Source: Bacillus bingmayongensis (GTDB lineage: Bacteria; Bacillota; Bacilli; Bacillales; Bacillaceae_G). Taken from it: DNA of 64,000 nt. Numbering within the stretch: position 1 is the stretch's first letter; the number at the start of each line of letters is the position of its first letter. Position numbers and translations under genes: made by a program. The stretch spans positions 220,429 through 284,428 of the forward strand of contig NZ_JH921518.1 of NCBI RefSeq assembly GCF_000299035.1, written 5' to 3'. Shown here piece by piece: positions 1 to 9,540 of the stretch. A model generated the notes under the pieces. It saw nothing but the letters and a program-made list of their open reading frames with translations, was not told the origin of the DNA and did no database searches.

Positions 1-2354
1 AAGCTTCCCCAATGGAAACTATTCCAGCCTTCAAGCACTTCATAGTTTGCTTGTGCAAAAAGTGGCGATAAACTTGCCATTTCAGCGAAGATTTCACTTG
101 GATGACTATAGTTCCAATTTGCGCCTAATTTATTTGCAATCGCTTGTACGATCCACCAGTCTGGTTTCGCATCTTCCAGCGTAGGAAGTACTTGATATAA
201 TCTTTGTACACGACGCTCTGTATTTGTAAAAGTCCCTTCTTTTTCAAGAGATGGAGTTGCAGGTAACACTACATCGGCATATTGAGCAGTTTTAGAAAGG
301 AAAACATCCTGAACGACAAAGAAATCAAGGCTTGATAGAACTTCATGTACATGATTTGCGTTAGAGTCTACAAGGGCCATATCCTCTCCGACAAGATACA
401 TGGCTTTCATTTTCCCTTCTTCAATTGCGTGAAGCATTTGAATGTTATTCAGACCTGGCTTGTTATCAATTTTCACCCCGTAAGCTTTTTCAAATTTTTC
501 ACGGGCTACATCATCAGTAATGTGCTGATATCCTGGAAGCCATCCTGGGAGAGTTCCCATATCACAAGCACCTTGTACGTTGTTATGGCCACGAAGTGGA
601 TATGCACCAGCACCTGGGCGACGATAATTTCCTGTTGCAAGAAGTAAGTTTGAAATCGCAGCGGAAGTATCTGATCCACCAGTATTTTGAGTTACACCCA
701 TACCCCAAAGAATACAAGTACCATCTGCATCTCGAATCATTTCTGCCATTTGAATGAGCACTTCTTTTGAAATGCCTGTAATCTTTTCTGCATATTCAAG
801 TGTATATTCTGCAAGACTATCTTTGAAATCTTCAAAGAAGTTTACATTCTCGTCGATGAACTGTTGATCATGCCAGCCTTGATCAATCATATATTTGGTA
901 ACAGCCATTAACCATACTTGGTCTGTTCCTTGCTTTGGACTGATAAAGACATCTGAACGCTCTGCCATTTCGGTTTTTCGCAGATCCGCAACAATTAGTT
1001 TTTGACCGTGAAGTTTATGCGCACGTTTCACGCGAGTAGCTAAAACCGGGTGGCCTTCTGTTGGATTTGAGCCAACGATAATAACAAGACCTGCTTGTGC
1101 AATATCTTTAATCGTTCCTGCATCTCCGCCCATACCAATTGTACGGAACAATCCATCTGTTGCTGGCGATTGACAATAACGAGAGCAGTTATCAATGTTG
1201 TTCGTTTCGAATACTTGTCGAGCTAATTTTTGAATAACATAGTTGTCTTCATTCGTAATTTTAGAAGAAGAAATAAAACCTACAGAACCGTTACCGTACT
1301 CTTGTTTAATAGTGCCTAATTTATTGGCAACTAAATCCAGTGCTTCTTCCCAAGTTGATTCAACAAATGTTCCATTTTTACGAATTAAAGGCTTAGTAAG
1401 ACGTTCTTCAGAATTTACGAAATCCCAACCAAATTTTCCTTTAACGCAAGTAGAAATTGCGTTAACCGGTGCATCAGAAGTTGGTTGGACTTTCAAAATT
1501 TTACGACCCTTCGTCCACACTTCAAATGAGCACCCTACACCACAGAACGTACATACTGTTTTCGTTTTCTTCGTACGAGTTTCACGCATCGCAGCTTCTA
1601 CTTCTGAAACTGCGAAAATACCGCTGTATCCAGGTTCAACTTCTTTTATAAGATCAACCATAGGCTCAAGAATGTCCGGCTTCAGCCCAGTCATAAATCC
1701 AGCTTCTCCAAGCATCGATTTCTCCATCAAAGCATTACAAGGACAAATGGTTACACATTGACCACAGCTTACACATGAAGAATCGTTAATAGCCGCTCCG
1801 TCATCCCAAATAACACGAGGACGCTCTGCCTCCCAATCAATAGATAAAGTTTCATTTACTTGCAAGTTTTGACAAACTTCTACACATTGACCACACGCAA
1901 TACATTGATTAGGATCATAGCGATAAAATGGATGAGACATGTCAACTTCACTTACATCTACTTTTGGCGTGTAAGGATATTTTTGATGCTCAATTTCCAT
2001 TAATTCTGCCGTATTATGCAATTTGCAGTTCCCATTATTGTTGTCACAGACCGTACAATAAAGTAAATGGTTTTCCAATAAGCGGTCCATCGCCTCCGTT
2101 TGTGCTGCCTTGGCACTAATAGAGGACAACTCAATATTCATACCGTTCTTTGCTACTGCCGAGCAGGATCGCACAAGTTTTCCATCAACTTCTACAATAC
2201 AAGTATCACACGTTTGAATAGGATCCACTTCAGGCACGTAACAGATTTGTGGATGTTCTATCCCGTTTTGATTAATGATGCCCAAGATAGTTGAACCCGG
2301 CTCAGCTGTATACCTTTTTCCGTCGATTGTAATATGAACCATGCTGTCGTTCAT
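1..2354 (-). CDS. fdhF: Formate dehydrogenase alpha subunit, partial
   Basis: Cytoplasmic molybdopterin formate dehydrogenase that oxidises formate to CO2. The start is the ATG at 2354, behind AAAAGGGAGGA. I translated the minus strand to the window edge: about 784 residues with no stop, so roughly the last 200 of the usual ~980 are missing. The N-terminus is a 2Fe-2S ferredoxin-like domain (Cys38, Cys49, Cys52, Cys64), then a His/Cys cluster region (LLYCTVCDNNNGNC), two 4Fe-4S ferredoxin motifs (CIACGQCVEVC and CVSCGQCVTIC), the enzyme's own cluster CTFCGVGC, and the active-site region SRYCQSPATDG with Cys where some bacteria use selenocysteine. This order matches B. subtilis YrhE/YjgC. It is probably followed by a DUF1641 partner gene outside the window. 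Identification of the family is secure; the exact paralogue is not. Confidence 0.93.
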   Translation of the reverse strand, partial: MNDSMVHITIDGKRYTAEPGSTILGIINQNGIEHPQICYVPEVDPIQTCDTCIVEVDGKLVRSCSAVAKNGMNIELSSISAKAAQTEAMDRLLENHLLYCTVCDNNNGNCKLHNTAELMEIEHQKYPYTPKVDVSEVDMSHPFYRYDPNQCIACGQCVEVCQNLQVNETLSIDWEAERPRVIWDDGAAINDSSCVSCGQCVTICPCNALMEKSMLGEAGFMTGLKPDILEPMVDLIKEVEPGYSGIFAVSEVEAAMRETRTKKTKTVCTFCGVGCSFEVWTKGRKILKVQPTSDAPVNAISTCVKGKFGWDFVNSEERLTKPLIRKNGTFVESTWEEALDLVANKLGTIKQEYGNGSVGFISSSKITNEDNYVIQKLARQVFETNNIDNCSRYCQSPATDGLFRTIGMGGDAGTIKDIAQAGLVIIVGSNPTEGHPVLATRVKRAHKLHGQKLIVADLRKTEMAERSDVFISPKQGTDQVWLMAVTKYMIDQGWHDQQFIDENVNFFEDFKDSLAEYTLEYAEKITGISKEVLIQMAEMIRDADGTCILWGMGVTQNTGGSDTSAAISNLLLATGNYRRPGAGAYPLRGHNNVQGACDMGTLPGWLPGYQHITDDVAREKFEKAYGVKIDNKPGLNNIQMLHAIEEGKMKAMYLVGEDMALVDSNANHVHEVLSSLDFFVVQDVFLSKTAQYADVVLPATPSLEKEGTFTNTERRVQRLYQVLPTLEDAKPDWWIVQAIANKLGANWNYSHPSEIFAEMASLSPLFAQANYEVLEGWNSFHWGS

Positions 2355-2379
2355 GGTCTTTCCTCCCTTTTTTGAGAAT

Positions 2380-2443
2380 AAAAAAACTCCACCACGAAAA
2401 TATACGTACCGAATTAATAGGTACGATATCATCATGGTGGAGT
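2380..2443 (-). terminator. Terminator-like hairpin in the formate dehydrogenase leader
   Basis: On the minus strand ACTCCACCA pairs with TGGTGGAGT (9 bp, outer arms 2386-2394 and 2435-2443). An inner stem CGTACC/GGTACG lies at 2405-2410 and 2420-2425, and the outer arm runs directly into a U tract (2386 down to 2380). The hairpin lies between the predicted promoter and the ribosome binding site of fdhF, so it looks like a transcription attenuator rather than an end-of-gene terminator. A smaller hairpin, TTAGCA/TGCTAA, lies just before it at about 2449-2465. What would control read-through is unknown. Confidence 0.55.
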
Positions 2444-2543
2444 AGTTCATTAGCACATCTTGCTAAAATACCAATCCATTTATTCATAAATAAAATGATA
2501 GATTCATAACAGGTCATATCACGATTCCATCTTTAACACTATA

Positions 2544-2572
2544 ATTATAGCGTTTAATCAATAAATACACAA
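2544..2572 (-). promoter_or_regulatory. Predicted sigma-A promoter of fdhF
   Basis: Minus-strand TTGTGT (2572-2567) and TATAAT (2549-2544) are separated by 17 nt. This would start a ~180-nt leader that contains the attenuator-like hairpin. A short open frame in that leader (2517-2302) overlaps the hairpin and the start of fdhF and is probably not a gene. Confidence 0.5.
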
Positions 2573-2609
2573 TATAAAATTCGTAAAAAATCACAACACT
2601 CCATGCTCT

Positions 2610-2717
2610 GACTTTTTTAGATATATTCGTTTAATCACTAAGCCATGCATTAACAATGCATAATTGCGCCGCACGTCGCTGAGCTTTCGGTGAATTAACT
2701 TTTCAGTCTCTAACTAT
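2610..2717 (-). other. Candidate structured element upstream of fdhF promoter
   Basis: On the minus strand this stretch can fold into nested pairings: UUAGA with UCUAA on the outside, then UUCAC/GUGA and AAGC/GCUU, closing on a GCG/CGC stem-loop and a hairpin AUGCAUU-guu-AAUGCAU. The GC-rich core (GCUCAGCGACGUGCGGCGC) stands out from the AT-rich surroundings. It lies upstream of the predicted promoter, so it may be a separate small RNA or a regulator binding region. I do not recognise it as a known riboswitch class. Confidence 0.3.
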
Positions 2718-2770
2718 CATTAATTCTTCAAAACCTCTTAAAATCCTTTCTCACTTTGCAATTATAAAAT

Positions 2771-2802
2771 AAAAAAGCATGACATTTTATCGTCATGCTT
2801 CA
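2771..2802 (-). terminator. Terminator after topB
   Basis: AGCATGAC/GTCATGCT stem followed on the minus strand by TTTTTT, about 90 nt past the topB stop. A weaker hairpin with a T run on the plus strand lies at 2851-2878. Confidence 0.75.
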
Positions 2803-2891
2803 CCTCATTGTTTTCAATGAATAATCTTTTTTAGTCCTAACTTATTAAGAACCTTTTACCCAGTAAAGGACTTTTTTATTTGTTGACACTC

Positions 2892-5036
2892 TCACTTCTC
2901 AAATACAAAATTAATTTTATTCTCTTTCCACTCTAGCTTCGCATCAAACGTTTTATCATTCTTCTTAAACCCTTTAATTAAATCTGTCAGTTCGTCTTTT
3001 AAGAGCTTATTCATATTCTTTTGCGAAATCGTTTTTCCTAGTATCTTTTTAGAAATAGTAAAGTCACACTGCGTTGTATTATAATTCGAACAACCGTAAA
3101 AAGTAGATTTGTCAATCACATCACCATCACACTTTTTACATTTCCCTACTTTTTTACCTGTTGTAAATTTCGAGCCTTTACGTTCAATCGATTCAACATG
3201 TAATCCGGTAAAATCCCATTTCTCAGACATTTCAACCGCATCTTCAATAATCTTCGCTGATAATTTTTTCGTTTGTTCCATAAAAGTTGCTGGTGAAGCT
3301 GTCCCTTCCCCAATTTCTGCAAGACGCTGCTCCCACTTTGCTGTCATTTCTGGAGAGGCTAAAATTTTATCCCCAATTGCGGTAATTAATACTTTCCCTT
3401 TATCGGTTGCATACACTTGGTTTTTCTTCACATCAATATACTTACGGTCTTTCAACATTGTAATGATGCCTGCACGAGTCGCTTCAGTCCCTAAACCTTC
3501 TGTCTTTTTTAAGACCTTCTCAAGCTCTTCATTATCTAAATACTTCCCAGCTGTCTTCATTAGCGTAATAAGTTGTCCTTCTGTATAACGCTTTGGCGGC
3601 TGCGTTTTTCCTTCTTTCACTTTCACCTTTACAACTTTTCCTTGTTCACCTTCTGCTACGATTGGAAGAATGGTTTCATCGTCCTTATCATCTTGGAAAA
3701 TAACTTTGCGCCATCCTTCTTGAATTTGCTGCTTCCCTTTTGAAATAAATTCCGCACGTCCATCAACAAGTGTTGTAATTGTTGTATAGTCAAAAATCGC
3801 AACTTCATAATGAGCCGCAATTAATCTTCTAACAATCATATCGTAAATTTTCTTTTCATCCCCAGATAGTTTACCTGGATTTGTAACCTGTTCCGTTGGA
3901 ATGATAGCGTAGTGATCCGTAACCTTTTTCTCATTTACATACCGCTTATTATTCATAATAGATTCAATCGGTGCTGGTAACAATTCTTTATAATCATCAA
4001 ATTGGCTTAATTTTTGTAAGATGTCAGGAAACGTTGCTGCTTCCCCTTTTGTTACATAGTTAGAATCCGAACGTGGGTAAGAAACAATCCCTTTTTGATA
4101 TAACGCTTGTGTAATATCAAGAGTCTTTTTCGGCGAAAACTTAAATGCTTTGTTTGCAGTTGCTTGCAGTGATGATAAGTTAAATAAAAACGGTGGTTGA
4201 AACTCTTTCCGCTCCGTTTTCATTTCTTTTACTTCAGCCGGTTTATTTTGGCAAAATGCTGCAATTTTATTTGCCATATCAGGATCTTTTAAGCGGGACT
4301 CATTATCTTTCTCCCACTTTCCTTCATATTTCTTTCCTTCTATATTAAAAGTTGCAAACACTTCCCAAAATGGTTCTGATTTAAAGTTTTCAATTTCCTT
4401 TTCACGTTTTACGATTAAAGCTAGTGTCGGCGTTTGTACACGTCCAGCCGAAAACACATCATTCATTCCTTTTTTCTTTAACAAGATACTAAAGACACGT
4501 GATGCATTCATTCCAACGACCCAGTCAGCACAAGACCGTGTATATGCTTCATAATATGTATTGATTGTATCTGATTCATCGAGTAAATTTTTGAATCCTT
4601 GGTAAATAGCTTGTTTCGTTAAGGAGGAAATCCACAGACGTTTCATCGGTTTTTGCACGTTACAAAGATTAATGATATTTCGTACAATTAATTCCCCTTC
4701 ACGCCCCGCATCGCCTGCATGAATAATTTCCGTCACTTGCGGATTGTGTAACAACTGTTTCACAACATTAAATTGCTTATACTTCGATTTGGTGACTTCA
4801 AATTGAAAACGCTCCGGAATCATTGGTAATGTATCTAATGACCATTTTTTCCACTCAGTGTGATAATGTTCCGGATTACATAACTGCGTCAAATGACCAA
4901 TTGCCCATGTACAGTAAGCTCCATTTGGAAATAACTCATTTGCTTCCACTTCTAAATAGCCGTCTTTTCGGCGATATTTAAATTGAGAAACAAGGGCCAA
5001 ACCTTGATCTGGTTTCTCGGCAATAATTAATTTCAT
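2892..5036 (-). CDS. topB: DNA topoisomerase III
   Basis: Type IA topoisomerase of 714 residues that decatenates and relaxes DNA by transient single-strand cleavage. The N-terminal Toprim motif IIAEKPDQG, the GDAGREGELI acidic region and the active-site tyrosine in GIVSYPRSDS are all visible. After the catalytic core, a C-terminal zinc-finger repeat with CKKC ... GCSNY ... C spaced as four cysteines lies near residues 641-671. B. cereus group genomes often carry two topB paralogues; which one this is cannot be decided here. ATG start behind a GGGAG ribosome binding site. It stands alone, ending in its own terminator. Confidence 0.95.
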   Translation of the reverse strand: MKLIIAEKPDQGLALVSQFKYRRKDGYLEVEANELFPNGAYCTWAIGHLTQLCNPEHYHTEWKKWSLDTLPMIPERFQFEVTKSKYKQFNVVKQLLHNPQVTEIIHAGDAGREGELIVRNIINLCNVQKPMKRLWISSLTKQAIYQGFKNLLDESDTINTYYEAYTRSCADWVVGMNASRVFSILLKKKGMNDVFSAGRVQTPTLALIVKREKEIENFKSEPFWEVFATFNIEGKKYEGKWEKDNESRLKDPDMANKIAAFCQNKPAEVKEMKTERKEFQPPFLFNLSSLQATANKAFKFSPKKTLDITQALYQKGIVSYPRSDSNYVTKGEAATFPDILQKLSQFDDYKELLPAPIESIMNNKRYVNEKKVTDHYAIIPTEQVTNPGKLSGDEKKIYDMIVRRLIAAHYEVAIFDYTTITTLVDGRAEFISKGKQQIQEGWRKVIFQDDKDDETILPIVAEGEQGKVVKVKVKEGKTQPPKRYTEGQLITLMKTAGKYLDNEELEKVLKKTEGLGTEATRAGIITMLKDRKYIDVKKNQVYATDKGKVLITAIGDKILASPEMTAKWEQRLAEIGEGTASPATFMEQTKKLSAKIIEDAVEMSEKWDFTGLHVESIERKGSKFTTGKKVGKCKKCDGDVIDKSTFYGCSNYNTTQCDFTISKKILGKTISQKNMNKLLKDELTDLIKGFKKNDKTFDAKLEWKENKINFVFEK

Positions 5037-5295
5037 TTTATAACTCCCTATCTAAATTCCAATACTACTTTATTTTATCTCTTTTTTATAAGTGATGAAA
5101 AATATCTATCATTTTTATCATTCACAATTCGTCTTATATTTTTTAGACCTATAATATTATACGCTTAATCTTCACACCTTCACAATAGGGTTAATTATAT
5201 ACGTCTTGTGAACGATAAAAATTTCACTATACTCTTTTCTTTACATTTAACAATTTTTCAATATCTTGAATCCCTCTTTTTCATAAGCAAATACA

Positions 5296-5454
5296 ATAAA
5301 GTGAAACTTTAATCAGTGGGGTTTTCCTTCATCTCCCACTGATTATTAACCCTCATAAATCAGGCTTTTACGGGCAGCCCGTCCCCCACCTAACTACTTT
5401 TCTTTCGCTGAATTTTGAGGTGGGAGTCTTACTACCCGCGAATAGCGGGATAAA
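5296..5454 (+). repeat. bcr1 repeat, copy 1
   Basis: About 159 bp beginning ATAAAGTGAAACTTTAATCA and ending in TAGCGGGATAAA. It contains the characteristic CAGTGGGG / CCCACTG and GGGCAG / CTACCCG complementary blocks that fold the element. The same ATAAA (TTTAT on the other strand) is found at both ends, as expected for the target duplication described for bcr1, a mobile-like element unique to the B. cereus group. All four copies in this window have the same orientation. Confidence 0.9.
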
Positions 5455-5612
5455 GAAGAAATTATTAATACATTAATCATCCCAAACATCAGAAAACGTA
5501 TTCGATACACAGACAGAATCACATCACCTTCTACTTCTTCCTTTCATCCTGATATAATCAATATCCTTAATTATTAAACTCTTCTACTAGTAAATCTTTT
5601 TACCAACTTAAA

Positions 5613-5652
5613 CAAAAAAGCTGGTCCTCAAAATTTGAAGACCAGCCTTTTT
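5613..5652. terminator. Bidirectional terminator after yitT-type gene
   Basis: AAAAAGCTGGTC / GACCAGCCTTTTT stem that begins at the stop codon of the YitT-family gene. Confidence 0.8.
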
Positions 5653-6484
5653 AACTCGCTTTAAAGCCACCACCTAATACATCACGTACATCGTGAATGA
5701 CAACAAATGCATTTTCATCTTTTTGACTCACGACTTTCTTTAATTGCACGAGTTCTTGTTTATTAATGACAATATATAATACTTCTTTGTTATTTCCTGT
5801 GTAACCGCCCTTCCCCTCTAATACTGTTACACCGCGTGTCATATTCTTCATAATAGATTCTCTGATCATGTCTGGATAGCTTGAAATAATTGTTACAGCA
5901 GTCTTTGTATTCAATCCTTCTACAATAAAATCAATAACCTTTGCACCTATAAATACCGCTACAAGCGTATACATAGCCTTTTCCTGTCCAATAATAAATA
6001 CTGAACCTGCAATAACTACGATATCAATAATCAATACGCCTTTTCCAACGCTCCAGCCTAAATATTGGTTTGCTAATTGAGCTATGATCGCAGACCCACC
6101 TGATGTACCACCTGCACGGAACATAAACCCTAAACCAACACCAACGAAAACACCAGCAAAAAGAGCCGCTAATAATGTATCATGATTTACCGGAGTCGCA
6201 ATATCTTCTGTGATATATAAAAAGAAAGATGAAGAGACAATACCAAGTATTGTATACACCATTGTTTTTTTATCAAAAAACTTATACCCAATTGCAAGTA
6301 ATACTGCATTTATTAAAAGGTTTACAGTACCTGGTGACCATTCAAACAAGTAATATGTAATAACTGTAAGTCCAATAATGCCACCTTCAGATAATCGATT
6401 TGGAATAGCAAAAAAGTTAATTCCAATCGCAAACAACAATGATCCAATTACGACAAGTGCTATTTCTTTTACTCGTGCGTTCAT
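5651..6484 (-). CDS. YitT family membrane protein (DUF2179)
   Basis: Integral membrane protein of 277 residues, from an ATG behind ATAGGGGAAA. About five hydrophobic segments occupy residues 8-175, with the family signature FRAGGTSGGSAIIAQL near residue 125. A soluble C-terminal DUF2179 domain (about 205-275) follows, with the pattern GGYTGNNKEVLYIVI. YitT proteins are widespread in Firmicutes and their transport substrate is not established. It faces the same way as the LysR gene 58 bp upstream, so both may share a transcript. Confidence 0.85.
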   Translation of the reverse strand: MNARVKEIALVVIGSLLFAIGINFFAIPNRLSEGGIIGLTVITYYLFEWSPGTVNLLINAVLLAIGYKFFDKKTMVYTILGIVSSSFFLYITEDIATPVNHDTLLAALFAGVFVGVGLGFMFRAGGTSGGSAIIAQLANQYLGWSVGKGVLIIDIVVIAGSVFIIGQEKAMYTLVAVFIGAKVIDFIVEGLNTKTAVTIISSYPDMIRESIMKNMTRGVTVLEGKGGYTGNNKEVLYIVINKQELVQLKKVVSQKDENAFVVIHDVRDVLGGGFKAS

Positions 6485-6542
6485 TACTTTTCCCCCTATC
6501 TACCCCAATACATATTTTTTATCCTAATTTCATCTCAGAGAA

Positions 6543-7439
6543 TCAAGCGAATTCTTTCCATTTTTCTGCATGTTTCTCTATCATTTCAATTAATTTCTTC
6601 ATTGCAGGAGTTAACCATTTACTTTTATGGTATGCCAATTCAGTTGTAACGAAATCTTCACTATACGTCCATGGCAGTACACTTAGCTTTCCTTGCTCGA
6701 CTTCTTCTTTAACCGTTATAAACGGTAAATAAGATATTCCTAGCCCACACATAACGGTTTGCTTAATCGCCTCAATACTCCAAAAATGAATATGGGAACA
6801 ATTAATTCCATCTTCTTTAATCCGTCTTTCTAGCAAATCTCGATAACTCCCTGGCTCTGTGAGCAACAACATTTCTCCTTCTAAATCAGCAGGACTAACG
6901 CTCACTTTTTTTGTTAACGGATGTTTCGGCGGAGCAATAAGCACAATCTTCTCTTGAACAAGAGAATGAGTAACGATGTCTGCCCCCAGTTGTTCCGGAT
7001 GTGTAAATAAAGCAAAATCAAATTTCCCTGATTTTAATTCATTATGCAACTCTTGACTCTCTGATGGTTGTAAAATGATATGGACTTGTGGATACTTCCT
7101 TTTAAATTCATATAAAACAGCAGGTAATCGATAAATCATTAAAGACTCATTCGCTCCAATGCGTATTGTTCCTGACGATTTGCCGTTCATTTGAGATGAT
7201 TCCAATGCTTCGTTTGATAATTCCAATATTTTATGTGCATAAGAAAGCATATGCTCTCCTACCTCAGTTAAAATTACTCTTTTGCCAAGACGATCAAATA
7301 ATGGACTCCCAATCTCTTCTTCTAATGATCGAATATGATTGGTGATTGTCGATTGCGTATACCCAAGTTGTTCACCGGCCCGTGTAAAGCCACCGCTTTC
7401 CGCTACAATAATAAAAGTTTTCAAATGGCGCAGCTCCAT
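6543..7439 (-). CDS. LysR family transcriptional regulator
   Basis: 298 residues. The N-terminal winged helix-turn-helix (residues 1-60, MELRHLKTFIIVAESGGFTR then YTQSTITNHIRSLEEEIG) is the classic LysR DNA-binding domain. The rest (about 90-290) is the periplasmic-binding-protein-like effector domain. It starts with ATG behind AGGAGGGG. It resembles the CzcR-type branch of Bacillus LysR regulators, but the ligand and targets cannot be told from sequence. The neighbouring YitT gene is on the same strand, so the usual divergent LysR target arrangement is not seen here; the upstream side is a gene-free stretch. Confidence 0.88.
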   Translation of the reverse strand: MELRHLKTFIIVAESGGFTRAGEQLGYTQSTITNHIRSLEEEIGSPLFDRLGKRVILTEVGEHMLSYAHKILELSNEALESSQMNGKSSGTIRIGANESLMIYRLPAVLYEFKRKYPQVHIILQPSESQELHNELKSGKFDFALFTHPEQLGADIVTHSLVQEKIVLIAPPKHPLTKKVSVSPADLEGEMLLLTEPGSYRDLLERRIKEDGINCSHIHFWSIEAIKQTVMCGLGISYLPFITVKEEVEQGKLSVLPWTYSEDFVTTELAYHKSKWLTPAMKKLIEMIEKHAEKWKEFA

Positions 7440-7971
7440 ACTTACCCCTCCTGTTGTACAATCATATAATTTCTTGATGTTTTTCTTGTTGTATCCATAT
7501 CTCCATAATAATGAGAAAATGAATATGTAAGTTACATCGTTTTCTTCTTACGCGAAAATACAGTCCATTATCTAACAAGACATCATAAAAGTCATCATTC
7601 TCATGCAATTAGTTGGTTTTAGTAACAATTTCATATATTTTCAACTTGAGTGATTCTCTAATAAAATCATTTATTCTCTATCCTAACTACTCATTAAATA
7701 GCAGTTCCTGTGCACTCACCTAATCGCTATTATATATTTAGAATACAAATAAATAAAATGAATTATTTTAATAGAAATCATTTATAAAAATGATGGATGA
7801 ATTCAAATAAAAAACCATCCTTTTGGTACATATTTAAAAATGTAAGAATGGTCTTTGATATATTTTCAAATCAAATATTACCGTCTATTTAAGGGGTATG
7901 GACAGAATATGAAAAAAGATTACATCGAATTCTATATTCTAAAATATAATAAATTAACGAATTTCATTGAT
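7440..7971. other. Gene-free stretch
   Basis: About 530 bp of AT-rich sequence upstream of the LysR gene. Only a weak hairpin (ACCATCCTT with AAGAATGGT, about 7816-7850) is visible; no gene, repeat or clear operator recognised. Confidence 0.5.
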
Positions 7972-8012
7972 AAAAAACTCTCTTACACCTTATTCTTGTA
8001 AGAGAGTTTTTT
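7972..8012. terminator. Bidirectional terminator after patatin gene
   Basis: AAAAAACTCTCTTAC / GTAAGAGAGTTTTTT perfect stem with A and T runs on each side. Confidence 0.85.
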
Positions 8013-8032
8013 ATGTTGAAAGTTAGAATTAA

Positions 8033-8941
8033 TTACCTGTATGTCTTCTTATATTCCTCAAAATCCCACTTTTCAAGAAAACTTTTAGCTGCTTGATAAC
8101 CAAATACATAAAGTTTTTCTCTTTCTTCAAGAGTTAAGCGAAAATTTGTACTTACAATTTTCCCGGTGGAGATTTTGATGGTGCGCGCATTAGCCTCCGG
8201 TGTTAGATGACGAAGGTCATGAGCTTGCATCATTGTTTTAAACATGGCCTTATACATAGAGATAGGATTTCCATCCTCAATAGGCTTCCCAATTATTTCA
8301 TCTTTTACTAAACGAAATCCAAATGTAGGCCATTCTGGATGATCATCAAAAATCCATATTGGAAAATTACTAAGAATTCCACCATCTACGATATAACAAG
8401 GGTGTGTTGATTTCGGAATCTTTAATTTTACTGGTTGAAAGAAGAAAGGTATGGTTCCACTCATCCTTACTGCTCGAGCTATCGTGACATCCTTATATGA
8501 CAGTCCATATTGTGATAAATCGTCAGGTATTACTACCATTTTTCCATTACTGATATCTGAAACAATAATTTTCAATCTCCCATCATTACCTAGGTCATCA
8601 AAATAACGGAAGCCTTTTTTTAGCAACAAAGATCCTATCCATTCTTCTTCATGGTCATTTTTATATAAACCATTTTGAAAGCAGATGCTCAACCCTCTTC
8701 CAATTAAAGGGACTTTATGCATCCATGTTTTACTGATAAATTTTGTATAATCCAAATTACCAATGATGTCTTTTAATTCTTTTCCTGTATAACCACATGC
8801 TAGAAGTGCAGCAACAATGGAGCCAGCAGAGGTTCCTGCTAAACGCGTCCATTCATACCCTTCTTCTTCTAAAGCACAAACGGCACCAACATGTCCAATA
8901 CCTCTAACTCCTCCACCTTCAAAAACGCCATCTAGTTTCAT
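8033..8941 (-). CDS. Patatin-like phospholipase
   Basis: 302-residue cytoplasmic serine acyl hydrolase. It has the complete patatin signature: the oxyanion-hole loop GGGVRGIG at residues 9-16, the nucleophile elbow GTSAG (Ser near residue 39), and the catalytic Asp in DGGILSNFP (near residue 190). Patatin-like enzymes use a Ser-Asp dyad to hydrolyse acyl chains from lipids. No signal peptide is seen. The gene stands alone, with its own terminator. Its physiological substrate is not predictable. A decayed transposase gene lies just upstream. Confidence 0.92.
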   Translation of the reverse strand: MKLDGVFEGGGVRGIGHVGAVCALEEEGYEWTRLAGTSAGSIVAALLACGYTGKELKDIIGNLDYTKFISKTWMHKVPLIGRGLSICFQNGLYKNDHEEEWIGSLLLKKGFRYFDDLGNDGRLKIIVSDISNGKMVVIPDDLSQYGLSYKDVTIARAVRMSGTIPFFFQPVKLKIPKSTHPCYIVDGGILSNFPIWIFDDHPEWPTFGFRLVKDEIIGKPIEDGNPISMYKAMFKTMMQAHDLRHLTPEANARTIKISTGKIVSTNFRLTLEEREKLYVFGYQAAKSFLEKWDFEEYKKTYR

Positions 8942-9049
8942 TCTATGTTAAACTTTCCTTTCAGGTTTCATAGTGTATTCACTTATATAGGATGACGATA
9001 AAATAAATGTTTATACATACATTCGAGCATTCTTTATGTACATGTTCTT

Positions 9050-9375
9050 TACTTCGGATCATTTGCAAGAATCTTTATAGTAATAAAAACAAAAATACAT
9101 TGCTATATTTCTATTATGAAACTTTCTTATTTGCTTATTCAGAATACATTAGGCTCTTATCAGCTAATGACACATGTTTTACTGTGATAAAAACAATCAT
9201 ATTTCTTGCAAAATTTACGCCACGTCAAAGATACATCCACTTTCTTTTTACTTTAATAGGCGTTTCTTCTACTCGCTACCAGTTATTTGTTTTCTTCAGA
9301 GATAACGAACTCGCTTATCTAATTTCAAAACATGTTGATGAACCTCATAATCATTGTATAGGCGATTACTAAAGC
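9050..9375 (-). pseudogene. Decayed IS6-family transposase (IS240/IS431-like)
   Basis: No intact frame exists, but the three minus-strand frames together spell pieces of an IS6-family DDE transposase in the right order: TIMRFIN, LDKRVRY, then VEETPIKVKRKWMYL, then FYHSKTC. These correspond to the family segments TIMRWVHQ, LDKRVR, VDETYIKVKGKWMYLYRA and IDFYLSKTRD. Several frameshifts and stops separate them, and the region after the first catalytic Asp is largely eroded. Neither N-terminus nor terminal repeats are visible. A plus-strand open frame across this stretch is a shadow. Confidence 0.75.
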
Positions 9376-9540
9376 GTCACTTCCAATCATTAGATATTTT
9401 CTTTATCTTCCACCTTTTTAGGTTAATATTAATCAATATGTCGAGATTGAGAGAGGAATTAAAGTTTTGGAACTAGAATCAAGATTTTATGCTTATCTTC
9501 TTATAGAATATATCCTTCAAAATTCCTCTCAAACCCTCAA

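Noticed and set aside
2302-2517. Minus-strand 71-codon frame in the fdhF leader
   Set aside because: It runs through the terminator-like hairpin and into the start of fdhF, has no good ribosome binding site and no recognised homology.
2645-2661. PlcR box in the palindrome ATGCATTAACAATGCAT
   Set aside because: Spacing and flanks do not fit TATGNANNNNTNCATA.
9007-9372. Plus-strand 121-codon frame
   Set aside because: It is the opposite strand of the decayed IS6-family transposase.
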